The notes: a model not told the origin generated them from the letters alone. Positions 1 to 9,477 are shown, numbered from the stretch's first letter. The stretch is 64,000 nucleotides of DNA from Nitrogeniibacter mangrovi (GCF_010983895.1 NZ_CP048836.1:744001-808000); one strand, 5' to 3'. Made by a program: numbers and translations.

Positions 1-152
1 TGATCACCTATCACCTGGGGGATGAGGCCGGGCAGGGGTTTCTCCATGGATTCGCGGGGATGGTGCTGTTTCTGACGGCCTTGTTGCTGATTATCGGGGT
101 CGACTCCCTGATTCGCCTCGTCGTCGCACGCTCACGAAATACGGCAGATTGA
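1..152 (+). CDS. Exosortase, C-terminal end only (5' truncated by window)
   Basis: Only about 49 codons are visible, entering in frame from the left edge and stopping at TGA 150-152. The fragment reads [20 protein letters not shown], followed by a hydrophobic segment and a short basic tail. The HGFAG-type His motif just before the last membrane helix is characteristic of exosortases, the membrane transpeptidases that process PEP-CTERM proteins; that His is one of the Cys/Arg/His catalytic residues of the family. EpsI follows immediately as a separate gene instead of being fused to the exosortase. This resembles the B-type (methanolan EpsH/EpsI) arrangement more than the A-type. The subtype call is an inference, because the catalytic Cys lies outside the window. 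Confidence 0.8.
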   Translation, partial: ITYHLGDEAGQGFLHGFAGMVLFLTALLLIIGVDSLIRLVVARSRNTAD

Positions 153-155
153 CTC

Positions 156-872
156 ATGTTCCAGCAATCCGGGCGTCCCAACTCCAGGATGAAGGCCTTT
201 TTCATTGCGTTGCTGATGGTCGTGTCGGCCGCGTTCGGCGCGCAATTGAAACCGAGTGTCTTTCTTGCCGACCTGCGACCGGGCACCTCATTGGGTGAAC
301 TCGTCCCCAAGCAGTTCGGCGATTGGAAGGTCGAACCGCAGGCGCCACAACTGGTAAACCCCCAGTCGCGGGAGCTCATTGACAAACTCTATGTCGAGAC
401 CGTGTCCCGGACATACACGAACAGTCATGGCCAACGCGTCATGCTGGCCATCGCCTACGGACGTGACCAGCGCGATTCGCTTGCCCTACACCGACCGGAT
501 GTCTGCTATCCGGCTCAGGGATTCGTCATCAGGAACAAGCACGACGATGTGTTGAAAAGCCGCTTCGGCGACATCCCCGTGCGTCGTCTGTTCACCGGTC
601 TGGACGGTCGACGCTTCGAACCGGTGACCTACTGGACCACGGTGGGTGACCATGTCGTGAGGCACGGGTATGAAAAGAAGCTGGTCGAAATGGAGTACGC
701 CGCCAAGGGGTTGATTCCCGACGGATTGCTGTTTCGCGTATCGACCATCAGCCAGGATCCCGATCAGGCCTACGCGCTCAGCGATCGATTTACACGTGAT
801 CTGCTGCATGCGGTGGATCCCAAGGTCCTGCCGCGTCTGGCGGGCTTTGAACCGGCAGCCAAATCGCGCTAG
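156..872 (+). CDS. epsI: EpsI, exosortase-associated protein (B-type-like)
   Basis: This 238-residue protein has one N-terminal hydrophobic segment (about residues 12-30), consistent with a signal anchor and a periplasmic body. The family hallmark LHRPDVCYPAQGF, with its conserved Cys, is present near residues 110-122. EpsI proteins occur next to exosortases in EPS loci; their biochemical role is not settled. The start lies 3 nt after the exosortase stop, which suggests coupled translation. An alternative ATG at 189 would begin directly at the hydrophobic segment, but it has no properly spaced ribosome binding site. The gene is part of the rightward EPS operon. Confidence 0.85.
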   Translation: MFQQSGRPNSRMKAFFIALLMVVSAAFGAQLKPSVFLADLRPGTSLGELVPKQFGDWKVEPQAPQLVNPQSRELIDKLYVETVSRTYTNSHGQRVMLAIAYGRDQRDSLALHRPDVCYPAQGFVIRNKHDDVLKSRFGDIPVRRLFTGLDGRRFEPVTYWTTVGDHVVRHGYEKKLVEMEYAAKGLIPDGLLFRVSTISQDPDQAYALSDRFTRDLLHAVDPKVLPRLAGFEPAAKSR

Positions 873-896
873 CGGTCTCGGCACGGGCTCTTCGGT

Positions 897-2429
897 ATGC
901 GATCCGCCAACGTCCTTCAACCCACCATGCGGCGACCTATGTTCGCCGCATTCGTGGTCGTGCTCACGGTGCTCGTGTTTGCCCTGTTGATCGGGGCTGC
1001 GCTCACCGTGCTCGGCTGGAAGCTGGGTGTCATCCTGTGTTTCGCCATTGCCGCGCCGATCTATCTGGCGGCGTTCTGGAAAAACTACGATGCGGCGGCG
1101 GATTTGTTCTTCCTCGGCATGCTGGGCATTGTCTTCGGCACGGAAGTGCTCGCGTCTCTGGCCGGATTGAAGCTGTCCTTCTTGACCGAGTTGTTCCTGT
1201 TTTCCGCCCTTCCGCTGGTCGCCGTCAGGGCCGCGTCGGGTCGTCTCCGGTTCGACGGAATAAAGCCCGTGTTTTTACCCTTGGGCGCCTATTTCGTGAT
1301 TGCATTGGTCAGTTCCGTTTATGGTTTCTCGACACTGCTGGGCGTCTTCTTTCAGTTGCTTACGACGATTAAACCGTTTCTTCTGATACTCCTTGGTGCC
1401 GCCATTACGGGTCACGAACGATTCGAACGGATACTGCTCTTTGTCGTGGCGAATCTGTGGAAGATTCTTCTTCCTCTTGTGGTGCTTCAGCTCATCTCGC
1501 CCGCTGCATTTTCGTCTGTCTTTCACGATGCGGCCGTGAGTGCGCGCAACGATTTGCTGGGCACCACACGGGCCGTTGGATTTTTCAGGCACGCCTCCTA
1601 CCTGGGCTCCTATGCCGGACTTTTCAGCCTCATCTCGGTCACCGCGTTCTTGTGGAAAAAGCGCAAATCGTACCTGGTGGCCAGCGCCGTCTATCTGTTC
1701 CTGATGATCGCCTCCGGAGAGCGCAATGAAACGGTGGCCGGGGTCGCGGGATTGGCCATGCTACCGCTGGTGCTCGGGCCCAGAGAGGGGATGGGAAAAC
1801 GAGCGCTTCTCTCGGTTGTCGTGATGACCGTTCTCACCTTTTCTGCATTCCTGTTCTTTCAGGATTACATCCTTGGTGAGGCAGAGAAAATGAACCTCGT
1901 CGGGAACGGGCGGGTGTTTCAGCCAAGGTCGGTGCTCTATTACGACGGATTCCGGTTGGCCAACCAGTATTTTCCGCTTGGATCCGGCCTGGGGACGTTC
2001 GGTTCTGCTGCTGCGGCCAAGTTCAACTGGGCTGTTTACGACATGCTCGGTTTTCGTGGTTTCTCGTGGTATGGCACGAATGTCTTGAACGATACCTATT
2101 GGCCTCAATTTTTCGCCGAGGCGGGTTGGATTGGCTTCTCTTTCTATTTCATCTCCTTTGTCGCGGTTTTCGTGTCCCTGGTGCGTGCCCTGCGATCCGC
2201 GACGTCGAGCCGTGAGCTGTTCTTTTCGCGCAGCGCCTATCTTGCCTTCATCTTCTGTGCCGCGATTTCCGTTGCGTCGCCGATCTTCGAGGATCCCGGT
2301 CTTTTTCTGATCCCGGGTGCGTTGATCGGCTATGCGTTGATGCAGCGCGGGCGCCGTGGCACGAGGCTGGAAACGATGGCGCGCAGCGAGCTCGTGCGAC
2401 CGCTGCGTGGCGATGGGGCGATGTCATGA
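897..2429 (+). CDS. O-antigen ligase/polymerase-like membrane protein (Wzy-type)
   Basis: The predicted protein has 510 residues and about ten or more hydrophobic segments along its whole length. A large loop around residues 320-400 contains the GSGLGTFG motif typical of the Wzy_C/O-antigen ligase superfamily. In EPS loci such proteins polymerise repeat units or ligate glycans at the outer face of the inner membrane. It lies between epsI and a glycosyltransferase, and its stop overlaps the next start as ATGA, so translation is probably coupled. No strong Shine-Dalgarno precedes 897; ATGs at 927 and 939 are alternatives. Polymerase versus ligase cannot be decided from sequence alone. Confidence 0.8.
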   Translation: MRSANVLQPTMRRPMFAAFVVVLTVLVFALLIGAALTVLGWKLGVILCFAIAAPIYLAAFWKNYDAAADLFFLGMLGIVFGTEVLASLAGLKLSFLTELFLFSALPLVAVRAASGRLRFDGIKPVFLPLGAYFVIALVSSVYGFSTLLGVFFQLLTTIKPFLLILLGAAITGHERFERILLFVVANLWKILLPLVVLQLISPAAFSSVFHDAAVSARNDLLGTTRAVGFFRHASYLGSYAGLFSLISVTAFLWKKRKSYLVASAVYLFLMIASGERNETVAGVAGLAMLPLVLGPREGMGKRALLSVVVMTVLTFSAFLFFQDYILGEAEKMNLVGNGRVFQPRSVLYYDGFRLANQYFPLGSGLGTFGSAAAAKFNWAVYDMLGFRGFSWYGTNVLNDTYWPQFFAEAGWIGFSFYFISFVAVFVSLVRALRSATSSRELFFSRSAYLAFIFCAAISVASPIFEDPGLFLIPGALIGYALMQRGRRGTRLETMARSELVRPLRGDGAMS

Positions 2430-3649
2430 AGTCCACGGGCATTCGTGTCGCCAACATCAACCAGATCCACTTCCTGCGTGGTGGTGTCGATCGGTATTTC
2501 TTCGCGTTGAGCGATCTGCTCACGCATCGTGGCCATGAGGTTGCGCCGTTCTGCGCCGCGCATCCGCAAAATGAACCCAGCGACTGGTCGGATTACTTCC
2601 CCGCTGCGGTCGATTTCAATCGGCCGGGGCCGGTCGACCTGGCGCGCTATGTGTTCAATCCCCAGGCGGCGGCCGCCTTGAAGCGTCTTGTCCGGAACTT
2701 CTCGCCCGATGTGGCACATCTGCACATCTACTATGGGCAGCTGACCGCATCGATCCTTCCGGTCTTGCGGCAGGCGGGCGTCCCGATCGTGCAGACCCTG
2801 CATGAGTACAAACTCATTTGCCCCACCTACTCGCTGTTCAACGACGGGCAGGTGTGCGAACGGTGTCCCAAGGGGGGGTTCTATCAGGCCACGATCACGC
2901 GCTGCAATCGCAAGTCACTGGCCCGATCCGCGCTCAGTACGGTCGAGAGCTATGTGTCCCGGTGGCTCGGCAACATCGATCGTGTCGATCATTTCATCGC
3001 GGTGAGCGATTTCGTCAGACAGAAGATGGTCGAGTACGGCATCGCTCCGGACCGGATCACGACGGTCCACAACTTCATCGATTGCGGTTCCATCCCGACG
3101 TCCCATGCGCCGGGCGACTACGTGCTGTATCTGGGGCGTCTCGAGAGGATCAAGGGGCTCGACACCTTGCTCGAGGCGGTGGCGCCCCTGCGGCATGTGC
3201 GGGTCCTCCTGGTGGGCGACGGTGCCGATCGCGATCGGCTGGCTCGCGAGATCGAGGTGCGCGAACTCACGCACGTGGAAATGCTGGGCTATCGCGCCGG
3301 CCCGGAGCTGGAGGCGCTGATTTCGGGGGCGATCTGCACGGTGTCTCCGTCCGAATGCTATGAAACCTTCGGGCTGACCCTCATCGAATCGTTCGCACGC
3401 GCTCGCCCCGTGATCACCAGCGGCATGGGCGGGATGGCGGAGGTCGTTGCGGACGGAATCGATGGGCTGGTGTTTGAGCCGGGTCATGCCGAGTCGTTGC
3501 GCCAGGCCATCGAATGGATGGTCGCGCATCGCGAAGAGGCGGCGGAAATGGGCCGGGCGGGCCGCGCGAAGGTCGAGGCGCAGTTCAGCGCCTCGGTGCA
3601 TTTCGAGAAATTGGCGCAGGTCTATCGAGGCGTGGGGGTGGCGTTATGA
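2426..3649 (+). CDS. Glycosyltransferase family 4 (GT-B fold)
   Basis: This 407-residue protein has the two-lobed GT-B layout. The N-terminal part has a Cys-rich stretch (about residues 131-160, CPTYSLF...CERC...C) seen in a subset of GT4 enzymes. The C-terminal nucleotide-sugar lobe has YLGRLERIKGLDTLLEA and the E-x7-E-type motif SPSECYETFGLTLIES. It is expected to add a sugar to the lipid-linked EPS repeat unit at the cytoplasmic face. Its start overlaps the upstream stop and its stop overlaps the next start, both as ATGA. Donor and acceptor are unknown. Confidence 0.85.
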   Translation: MKSTGIRVANINQIHFLRGGVDRYFFALSDLLTHRGHEVAPFCAAHPQNEPSDWSDYFPAAVDFNRPGPVDLARYVFNPQAAAALKRLVRNFSPDVAHLHIYYGQLTASILPVLRQAGVPIVQTLHEYKLICPTYSLFNDGQVCERCPKGGFYQATITRCNRKSLARSALSTVESYVSRWLGNIDRVDHFIAVSDFVRQKMVEYGIAPDRITTVHNFIDCGSIPTSHAPGDYVLYLGRLERIKGLDTLLEAVAPLRHVRVLLVGDGADRDRLAREIEVRELTHVEMLGYRAGPELEALISGAICTVSPSECYETFGLTLIESFARARPVITSGMGGMAEVVADGIDGLVFEPGHAESLRQAIEWMVAHREEAAEMGRAGRAKVEAQFSASVHFEKLAQVYRGVGVAL

Positions 3650-4656
3650 GCGTACGCGACCGACACGAAAGCGAGTCCGCGGGCGTGGTGTCGGTCATCG
3701 TGGCCGCATACAACTGCGCCTCCATGATCGACATGGCACTGACGTCGGTCTCGCAGCAGACGTATTCGAACATTGAGCTGGTCGTTGTGGATGATTGTTC
3801 CAACGACGGGACCTTCGATGTGGCGGCCCGCTTCGATACCGCCGTGCCGATCCGGGTCTTGCGTCAGTCGGCGAACGGCGGCCCCAGCGCCGCGCGCAAT
3901 CGTGCGATCGAGGCGGCCTCCGGGCGTTGGGTGGCCCAACTCGATGGTGATGACTGGTTCGCGCGGGAGCGGATCGACACGCTGGTGCGCATGGCCTTGC
4001 GACACGACGCGGATATCGTGCTCGATGATCAGCTGGTCGTCGCCCATGATTCCCTCCAGCCCGTGTCGCGCCGGTTCACCGACAAAGCCGTTCCCTGGCG
4101 TGTTCCGCGGCTGATCAGCGCCGAAGAGTTGATTCGCTACGACCTGGGGTCGCTGAAACCGCTTGTCAGCATGGCGCTGCTCGAATCGACCGGAATTCGT
4201 TATCCCGAGGACATCAAGTACGGCGAGGATTTCGAATTTCTCCTGAAGCTGATGTTGGCGGGTGCGCGGGTGCTGGTCGTGCCTTCGCCCCTCTACCGGT
4301 TGCGGCGGGGGAATACCGGTTCATTGACGACCCAGAAGCAGGGGCTCTACCGACAGCTCGCCGAGGTCGTCGATCGTCTCATGGTGCTCGAGGACGTCGA
4401 CGCTGCGCCCGAGATCATGGCCGCGCTCAAAGCGCGGCGACGGTATATCGCCCGGCTGGCACTCGTGGACCAACTGGCCGACGCGGTGCGCAAGCGCGAG
4501 TGGCGCCAGATCGTCGGGGCGATGCGCTCGCCGTGGCGTCTTGTCTGCGCGGTGGTGCACCGCATGCAGCTCTATACCCGCAAGCGCTGGTTCCGGATGT
4601 GTGATCGGGAAACGTGGCGCGGGGCCTATGAGCTGCCTGCGCCCAAGAATGGTTGA
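3646..4656 (+). CDS. Glycosyltransferase family 2 (GT-A fold)
   Basis: The protein has 336 residues from the ATG that overlaps the upstream stop. A longer open frame exists but would run deep into the previous gene. The N-terminal GT-A signature VSVIVAAYNCASMIDMAL is followed by ELVVVDDCSNDGT, NGGPSAARNRAI and the metal-binding DGDDW motif. The conserved GEDFEFLLKLM segment, typical of the acceptor/base region, is near residue 195. It is probably an inverting enzyme acting in EPS repeat-unit assembly. There is no transmembrane segment, so it should be cytoplasmic or peripheral. Confidence 0.85.
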   Translation: MSVRDRHESESAGVVSVIVAAYNCASMIDMALTSVSQQTYSNIELVVVDDCSNDGTFDVAARFDTAVPIRVLRQSANGGPSAARNRAIEAASGRWVAQLDGDDWFARERIDTLVRMALRHDADIVLDDQLVVAHDSLQPVSRRFTDKAVPWRVPRLISAEELIRYDLGSLKPLVSMALLESTGIRYPEDIKYGEDFEFLLKLMLAGARVLVVPSPLYRLRRGNTGSLTTQKQGLYRQLAEVVDRLMVLEDVDAAPEIMAALKARRRYIARLALVDQLADAVRKREWRQIVGAMRSPWRLVCAVVHRMQLYTRKRWFRMCDRETWRGAYELPAPKNG

Positions 4657-4697
4657 TGCCCGGTGAATCGGACATCGTTCATGGATGAAAGGGATTG

Positions 4698-5714
4698 ATG
4701 GTTGCGCAAATTGATTCGACTTACCGGCAATACGGCCTGAAAAAGACGCTGCGTCGCCTCGTGAGCTATGGCGCCTTCGAAGGACGCCCGCTCACGACGA
4801 GGGGGCGCTGGATCAATCCCGTCGTGTTTCGATTCCTGAAGGGGCTCGCACAATTCCCCGGACAGCCGCAGCTGCGGGCGCCGATCTTCATTACCGGACT
4901 CGGGCGGTCCGGAACGACGATTCTCGGTGTCCTGTTGTCGGTGCACCAAGACGTTGCCTTCCTCAACGAACCGAAGGCGATGTGGCACCTCATCGATCCG
5001 AGCCAGGATCTCAACGCGAACTATTCGGACACCGGCGGATGCTACGAGCTGGACCCGGCCTCAATCGACGCGGACACCCGACGAAGAGCCCATCGGCTGT
5101 TTCGACGGTATGCGGGGCTGGTGGGCGCCAAGCGGGTGGTCGACAAGTATCCGGAACTGATCTTTCGCGTCGATTATGTCCGGACACTGTTTCCCGACGC
5201 CCGGATCGTGTTCATCACCCGGCGGGGCCCGGACGCCGTGCCGTCGGTCGTGAAATGGTCGGAGCGGCTCGGGGTCTCGGACGGGGACTGCCGGGATGAC
5301 TGGTGGGGACGAAACGACGTCAAGTGGGCGTATTTGTGTGAGCAGGTGCTGATGCGCTATCCCCGCTACGCGTCCGTCCGGAAACATGCGACGCCAGCGC
5401 TCGATCAGGAAAACCGTGCAGCGCTCGAGTGGATCGTCACGATGGACCGTGGCCTTCAGGAAATGCAGGCCCATCCGGAGCTGGTCCATCGCATCAGCTA
5501 CGAAGATCTGTTGGCCGATACCGACCACGCGCTTGCCGCGTTGCTCGATTTTTGCGGGCTCGATCATGATGCCTCGGTCTTCCAGTACGCGAAGACCCGG
5601 TTGCATGACAATCCGGCCAAGCCCTGGCCGAATCTCCTGCCGGAGGTGCACGCCTTGTTTGCGGAAACGATGGCGAACCTCGGCTACCACAATGAACCGT
5701 CCCGTCCCCTGTGA
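4698..5714 (+). CDS. Sulfotransferase family protein 1
   Basis: The predicted length is 338 residues. The PAPS 5'-phosphosulfate-binding loop reads FITGLGRSGTTILGVLL at about residues 64-80. Further on, ARIVFITRRGPDAVPS matches the 3'-phosphate-binding region, with the conserved Arg before the Pro-Ser, and RISYEDLLAD is a common C-terminal element. The ATG at 4698 is preferred over the adjacent TTG because GAAAGGGA lies 3 nt upstream of it. The context suggests O-sulfation of the exopolysaccharide or of a sugar precursor. A different acceptor cannot be excluded. Confidence 0.8.
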   Translation: MVAQIDSTYRQYGLKKTLRRLVSYGAFEGRPLTTRGRWINPVVFRFLKGLAQFPGQPQLRAPIFITGLGRSGTTILGVLLSVHQDVAFLNEPKAMWHLIDPSQDLNANYSDTGGCYELDPASIDADTRRRAHRLFRRYAGLVGAKRVVDKYPELIFRVDYVRTLFPDARIVFITRRGPDAVPSVVKWSERLGVSDGDCRDDWWGRNDVKWAYLCEQVLMRYPRYASVRKHATPALDQENRAALEWIVTMDRGLQEMQAHPELVHRISYEDLLADTDHALAALLDFCGLDHDASVFQYAKTRLHDNPAKPWPNLLPEVHALFAETMANLGYHNEPSRPL

Positions 5715-5832
5715 GCGGCGACCTGTGCGCGTGTCGCTGCGCGCGCATTCCGTTGTCAGACCGGTCGGGCGCACGCGGCAGGAAACGCTTGTTTTGCGAG
5801 CGCTCGGCGCCGCGAACCAGGAGGCTCAGAAC

Positions 5833-7392
5833 ATGAAGAATTTCAGCGTGTTCGTGATCGCGGCGTGCCGTCGCGCGGTATTGCCGGCGATCGTCTGGAC
5901 GGCCTTCGTGTTGCCATTCGGCGCGATGGCCGACGATCTCCAGGCGGTCGTGACCGCCGTGCGGCCGATGCCGGCCACGTTTTTCGGATTCAACGGCAAT
6001 TTCGGAAATCTGGAAGCGCCCTGGAACGATGCCGAGCTGGTCGCTGCGACCCGTCGAACCGGTGCCGCGACGCTACGGTATCCCGGCGGCACGGTGGCGA
6101 ACTTCTGGGATTGGAACAAGGGCGGCGTACGCAGCGACTTGTCCGTTCATGACGTCGGCGCCTCGCGGTTCGTGCTCGACTTCGCCCGGCGGCCCGGTGG
6201 CTATTCGATCGAAAATCTGGCCCGGGGCGTTCGTGCCACCGGCATCACGCCCATCTTCGTCGTCAACATGACGGACTACACGCCGCAGCAACAGATTGCG
6301 TTCCTGAAAAACGCGCAGACGGAGGGGGTGCCCGTCCGGTACGTCGAACTCGGCAACGAATTCTATTTTGGCAAGGGGGCGCATCCGCATGTTTTCAGGC
6401 GATACCCCTCCGTGGCGGCCTACGCGCAAGCTGCTCAGGACTGGAGCTCGAGGATCAAGGCGGCGTTTCCGGGAGTCAAGGTTGCCATCGTGGGCGCTGG
6501 CGACCTGGGACACCTCAGGACCAGCGCCCGGCGCAAAGGCTGGGACGAGCGCCTTTCAAAGGACATATCGAGCCCCGATGCGGTGACCTATCACATCTAC
6601 GTCGATCCGCTTTCGGCACTCGATCCGCAGTCCTTGGCTCTCGAGGCGTTGCGCAGGAATCCGAACGATCCCGAAAATCGATGCGCCGTGTATACGGAAT
6701 TGACCGGCCCCCAGGGGATGCGTCGCCTGATGGCGCAGGCGGACCCGGCCTGGGAGCGAAAGACCCGGGCCTACGATAGCGAATGGGCAGCCCCGATCTG
6801 GGTGACCGAATTCGCCGTGTGGGACAAGACCGGGGTCATGAGCGGTACCTGGGCGCAGGGCTTGGCGACGGGGCGCCTGATCGACGCCTTTCTCCGCGAT
6901 AAGCGGGTGGAAATCGTCAACCTTCACAATCTTTTCGCGCAGGTCGCATTCACCGCCGTGTGGCGATATCGGAACGAGATTGAGTCGCCGTGCTCCGGCG
7001 ACCGGTTGTCCGGAACGAAGCATGCATTCACGGCAACGGGGACGCTGTTTGCGGCATTCGCAAATGCCGCAGCTGGTGCCGACAGCGCTTTCCGAATCAG
7101 TGGGAAATCGGCGGCTGGCGGGGCGGGCGATCCGGTCTACGGGTGGGGATTTTCGCATGACAAGAAGCCACCCCGAATCGTGCTCGTCAATGACGGAGCG
7201 CGCGCGGTGCGCTTCAGCCTGGGCGCCATCCTTCCGGCGGAAAGTTATGCGGTCAAAACGCTGAGCGCAAAGCCCGGCGACTACATCCTGTCCGAAAATT
7301 CATGGCAAAGAAGCGAGGCGATCGGTGCAAACGTCCTGACGCTTCCGCCGTTCAGCATCTCGACCCTGGATGACAACGATGGCAACCAGTAA
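5833..7392 (+). CDS. Secreted glycoside-hydrolase-like protein (clan GH-A type)
   Basis: The start is well defined: AGGAGG at 5819-5824 sits 8 nt before the ATG. The protein has 519 residues with a signal peptide (residues 1 to about 33, cleavage near FGAMA-DD). The body looks like a (beta/alpha)8 glycosidase: LRYPGGTVANFWDW at 81-94, VELGNEFYFG at 171-180 and WVTEFAVW at 323-330. Asn175-Glu176 and Glu326 are therefore candidate acid/base and nucleophile. This arrangement recalls GH51/GH39/GH79-type enzymes. It may trim, release or remodel the EPS in the periplasm or outside the cell; substrate and exact family are not determined. It overlaps the next gene's start by about 14 nt. Confidence 0.65.
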   Translation: MKNFSVFVIAACRRAVLPAIVWTAFVLPFGAMADDLQAVVTAVRPMPATFFGFNGNFGNLEAPWNDAELVAATRRTGAATLRYPGGTVANFWDWNKGGVRSDLSVHDVGASRFVLDFARRPGGYSIENLARGVRATGITPIFVVNMTDYTPQQQIAFLKNAQTEGVPVRYVELGNEFYFGKGAHPHVFRRYPSVAAYAQAAQDWSSRIKAAFPGVKVAIVGAGDLGHLRTSARRKGWDERLSKDISSPDAVTYHIYVDPLSALDPQSLALEALRRNPNDPENRCAVYTELTGPQGMRRLMAQADPAWERKTRAYDSEWAAPIWVTEFAVWDKTGVMSGTWAQGLATGRLIDAFLRDKRVEIVNLHNLFAQVAFTAVWRYRNEIESPCSGDRLSGTKHAFTATGTLFAAFANAAAGADSAFRISGKSAAGGAGDPVYGWGFSHDKKPPRIVLVNDGARAVRFSLGAILPAESYAVKTLSAKPGDYILSENSWQRSEAIGANVLTLPPFSISTLDDNDGNQ

Positions 7393-8392
7393 CGCGACCG
7401 TGGTTTTCGTGACCGGGGCTTCTCGAAGCGGGACGACCGTGCTCGCCAGATCGCTCGGGCGGCACTCCGAGATCCTTGGGATGGACGAACTGCACTATTT
7501 TGGCGAGCTGGCGAGCCCGCCGTTTCCGCAGATCGGAAGGTCTGAAGCGGTCAGCCGCGCAGCGACGATCATTGCGCGAAGCGAGCGCGGAATCTGGAAT
7601 TCGGAGGTTCTCCAGGCCGATCGCGATCGCGCCGAAAAGATCATCGATGGGTGTATCGGCGACGAGGGAATCAACGCGGCGGATGCGTTCTTTGAAACCA
7701 TCAAGGCGATGGCCGCCGAGCGTGGAAAATCCATTCCTTGCGAGCAGACGCCACGAAACATCTATTACGCGAAGGCGCTTGTGGACCGCTCCGACTCCGT
7801 CCGCATCCTGCATATGGTCCGCGATCCGCATGCGGTGCTCGCCTCTCAAAAGAATCGATGGAAACGGCGTGCGAATAGCAACAAGGCAATTCCGTTTTCG
7901 GAAATGATCCGAGTGTGGGTGAATTATCACCCCTACACGATGGCGAAACTCTGGAGCGGTGCCAACGAGATTGCGCAGCAGCTTTCAGATCACCCCCAGA
8001 TTCACATCGTGCGATATGAAGACCTTGTCGCGCATCCGGAGCGGACCCTGAAAGGGATCTGTGGCTTTCTTGGCGTTGCATTCGAAGAAGCGATGCTTGA
8101 GGTCGCGGTCGTCGGCTCGTCGCAACGGCACGATGGTGGCAGAACAGGCTTCGCGCGGGACAGCCTCGATGCCTGGAAGCATGTGTTGACGAAGAACGAG
8201 GCCTGGGTGGTGGAGCGGACGTGCGCCAGGCTCATGGCTCGATTCGACTACCCACGCGTTGCGGATCGCCTGCCGTCACTTGGCGTGATCGGCAGCGCGG
8301 CCAGATACCCGATCCACCTTCTCGGGGTGCTCCTTGCCAATCCGAAGCGGGCACTGATTCAGATCCGGGGTTTGCTGGGGCTCCAGGACTGA
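7379..8392 (+). CDS. Sulfotransferase family protein 2
   Basis: About 337 residues from ATG 7379; an in-frame ATG at 7370 would add three residues. The start overlaps the end of the glycosidase gene. The PAPS-binding loop VTGASRSGTTVLARSL lies at about residues 11-26. VRILHMVRDPHAVLASQKN is the expected 3'-phosphate region with RDP and Ser, and IVRYEDLVAHPE follows. It is clearly different in sequence from the sulfotransferase at 4698-5714, so the two are unlikely to be a recent duplication. They may sulfate different sugars or positions of the EPS. Its base composition appears less GC-rich than that of the housekeeping genes, hinting at transfer. Confidence 0.8.
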   Translation: MATSNATVVFVTGASRSGTTVLARSLGRHSEILGMDELHYFGELASPPFPQIGRSEAVSRAATIIARSERGIWNSEVLQADRDRAEKIIDGCIGDEGINAADAFFETIKAMAAERGKSIPCEQTPRNIYYAKALVDRSDSVRILHMVRDPHAVLASQKNRWKRRANSNKAIPFSEMIRVWVNYHPYTMAKLWSGANEIAQQLSDHPQIHIVRYEDLVAHPERTLKGICGFLGVAFEEAMLEVAVVGSSQRHDGGRTGFARDSLDAWKHVLTKNEAWVVERTCARLMARFDYPRVADRLPSLGVIGSAARYPIHLLGVLLANPKRALIQIRGLLGLQD

Positions 8393-8430
8393 GCCGGGCG
8401 TCGCGGCATGTTTTCGAGGAATACGGGTTG

Positions 8431-9459
8431 ATGCTGAAACAACTGAAGACGACGCGTCGCTGGCTGAGATCGGTCGTGCGTGCGCGTTCCCATCTCTCCG
8501 ACATGCGGCGGACGATTCGCTACATGCGGCTCCGAAGCGAACAGCCAGGCACGCTGGAGGAGTTCGAGTACCTCTTGCTGTTCTATTACCACAAGGTCGA
8601 AAAAGGCCTGTCGTTGCCGGCGCCCTATCGACTGTTCGGTGTCGACGTGGTGAGGAAGATCCTCACCATCATGCGCTCCTGGGAGCGGGCGGGGCATCGC
8701 ACGGATCATCCGGTATTCGTGGGCGCCACGTCATCGCTGTCGGCATATGAATGTCGTCTGGCAACCCATGGCCTCGATGAAGAAGGGCGCATCCTGCCGG
8801 AGCTGCGCCGGTATCTCGCCGAGCGCGCGAACGGCAGTGGCCTGGCCGCGGATACGCCGGTTCGGCTCTCGGCCGCGCAGATTCAGGAGGCGACCTGTTT
8901 CGACCGCCTCAAAGCCCTGGCCACGGTCCGGCGCAGTTGTCGCGATTTCGCCGAGCGGCGGGTTGAGGAAGAGGTCGTGTTGCGGGCCATCGACATCGCT
9001 CAGCTCAGCCCTTCGGTGTGCAACAGGCAGTCCGCGCGCGTCTACGTCCTCACCGATCCGGAGCAAATCAGTGCGGCGCTGTCGTTCCAGAACGGGAACC
9101 GTGGGTTCGGACACAAGGTGCCCGCGCTGATGGTCGTCACCGCGGACGCACGCGCCTTCCTCGATGCCTTGGAGCGCTCGCAACCCTACGTGGACGGTGG
9201 GCTGTTCGCCATGAGCCTCGTGTATGGCCTGCAATCACAGGGGGTCGTCAGCTGCTGCCTGAACTGGTGCGTCAGCGATGCCACCGATCAGGCATTCAAG
9301 CGGCTCGCCGGCATCCCGGACTGGGAACGCATCATCATGTTCATCGCAGTGGGATATCCGCTCGATGAGTATCTCGTGCCGCGCTCGCACCGCAGAAATC
9401 GAGACGACGTCGCGATGTGGGGCTTCCGGCGGACGGTCTCACTGGAAGAAAACTTGTAA
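8431..9459 (+). CDS. Nitroreductase-family protein of EPS operon
   Basis: The predicted length is 342 residues. A GAGGA element ends about 10 nt before the ATG; a TTG directly in front is possible. The first 150 residues are an extra N-terminal region with the motif YYHKVEKGLSLP at 52-63. The nitroreductase fold follows: RRSCRDFAERRV (about 167-178), an SPSVCNRQ flavin-binding segment (193-200) and a C-terminal glycine-containing strand. Nitroreductases bind FMN and use NAD(P)H. Members with this N-terminal region are found beside polysaccharide pyruvyltransferases, as here, but their reaction in EPS synthesis is unknown to me. Confidence 0.7.
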   Translation: MLKQLKTTRRWLRSVVRARSHLSDMRRTIRYMRLRSEQPGTLEEFEYLLLFYYHKVEKGLSLPAPYRLFGVDVVRKILTIMRSWERAGHRTDHPVFVGATSSLSAYECRLATHGLDEEGRILPELRRYLAERANGSGLAADTPVRLSAAQIQEATCFDRLKALATVRRSCRDFAERRVEEEVVLRAIDIAQLSPSVCNRQSARVYVLTDPEQISAALSFQNGNRGFGHKVPALMVVTADARAFLDALERSQPYVDGGLFAMSLVYGLQSQGVVSCCLNWCVSDATDQAFKRLAGIPDWERIIMFIAVGYPLDEYLVPRSHRRNRDDVAMWGFRRTVSLEENL

Positions 9460-9477
9460 AGGTAATCAGGCGAAACC

